In this document: positions 63,696 to 64,000 of the stretch, in pieces | Layout of the letters: the number at the start of each line of letters is the position of its first letter | Position numbering within the stretch: the stretch's first letter is position 1 | Assembly (NCBI RefSeq): GCF_039555335.1 | Contig: NC_092629.1 | Location: 34,179,796 to 34,243,795 of the forward strand | DNA from: Amphiura filiformis | Lineage: Eukaryota > Echinodermata > Ophiuroidea > Amphilepidida > Amphiuridae | Direction: 5' to 3' | Length of the DNA stretch: 64,000 nucleotides | Translations under genes and position numbers: made by a program | Notes under the pieces: model-generated | What the model was told of the DNA's origin: nothing | What the model saw: the letters and a program-made list of their open reading frames with translations, nothing else | Databases searched by the model: none

Positions 63696-64000
63696 TTTCC
63701 AAATATGCAGGCATGTATAATTCTGTCAAATGTCAAAAGCAGATTACCATCTAAACCTTCCGGCTTAGAATTACAATATGATTTTGATTTCAGATTCATT
63801 GCACATCAAATGTATTTTTCATTTCATGTTTATGATGTATGGATTTCATTTCATTTCATTGTTTTTTATAAAGTGTGCTCCCCAATAGTGACTGATTTAA
63901 GTGCCCAGGGGTGCTAATTAGATATGTATGATTGTGAGATATGCTTTTTGTAGACAGGACAGATGCTACATTTGTGTAAATTTGTGCCTGGGGGCATACA

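Overview
The window is animal nuclear DNA: AT-rich, intron-rich and packed with transposable elements. The split dihydropyrimidine dehydrogenase gene, a reeler-domain gene, a DIRS retrotransposon, Penelope-like fragments, telomere-type CCCTAA tracts and many fold-back elements suggest a marine invertebrate, perhaps a deuterostome such as an echinoderm or hemichordate. The species is an inference; no marker fixes it.

Region 1 (1-15,909, plus strand) carries most of a DPYD gene, the first and rate-limiting enzyme of uracil and thymine breakdown. Fifteen coding exons run from the equivalent of human residue 51 to the stop codon; the first ~50 codons lie upstream of the window. Exon lengths add up to the human ones, but six human exon pairs (3+4, 8+9, 14+15, 16+17, 18+19, 22+23) are single exons here. 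One exon (4,715-4,885) carries one extra base that breaks the frame. Decayed copies of another exon lie in the intron after it. The introns are full of fold-back elements, tandem repeats, a non-LTR retrotransposon tail and hAT fragments.

Region 2 (15,910-27,110) is intergenic. It holds multi-hairpin elements, other MITE-like fold-backs, tRNA-derived SINE pieces, a Penelope-like remnant and several minisatellites.

Region 3 (27,417-35,378, minus strand) holds a six-exon gene assembled by eye. It encodes a small secreted or surface protein: signal peptide, one reeler domain, a Thr-rich linker and a hydrophobic C-terminus. Exons 2 and 3 do not join in phase (one base short), and a fold-back element abuts the exon 2 donor. 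Introns contain hAT elements, a ~600-bp fold-back and a ~235-bp tandem repeat.

Region 4 (35,379-55,405) has no convincing gene. It is a mosaic of fold-backs, a palindromic CTAGTCCGA minisatellite, a duplicate of a reeler-intron segment broken by a Penelope GIY-YIG fragment and a TA-flanked element, a 73-bp near-perfect palindrome and one weak candidate terminal exon.

Region 5 (55,406-62,693) is a nearly complete DIRS-type retrotransposon: unequal inverted terminal repeats, an internal complementary region, gag, RT-RNase H and tyrosine recombinase. Its reading frames are broken by many one-base indels. The tail (62,694-64,000) holds one more fold-back and a tandem duplication.
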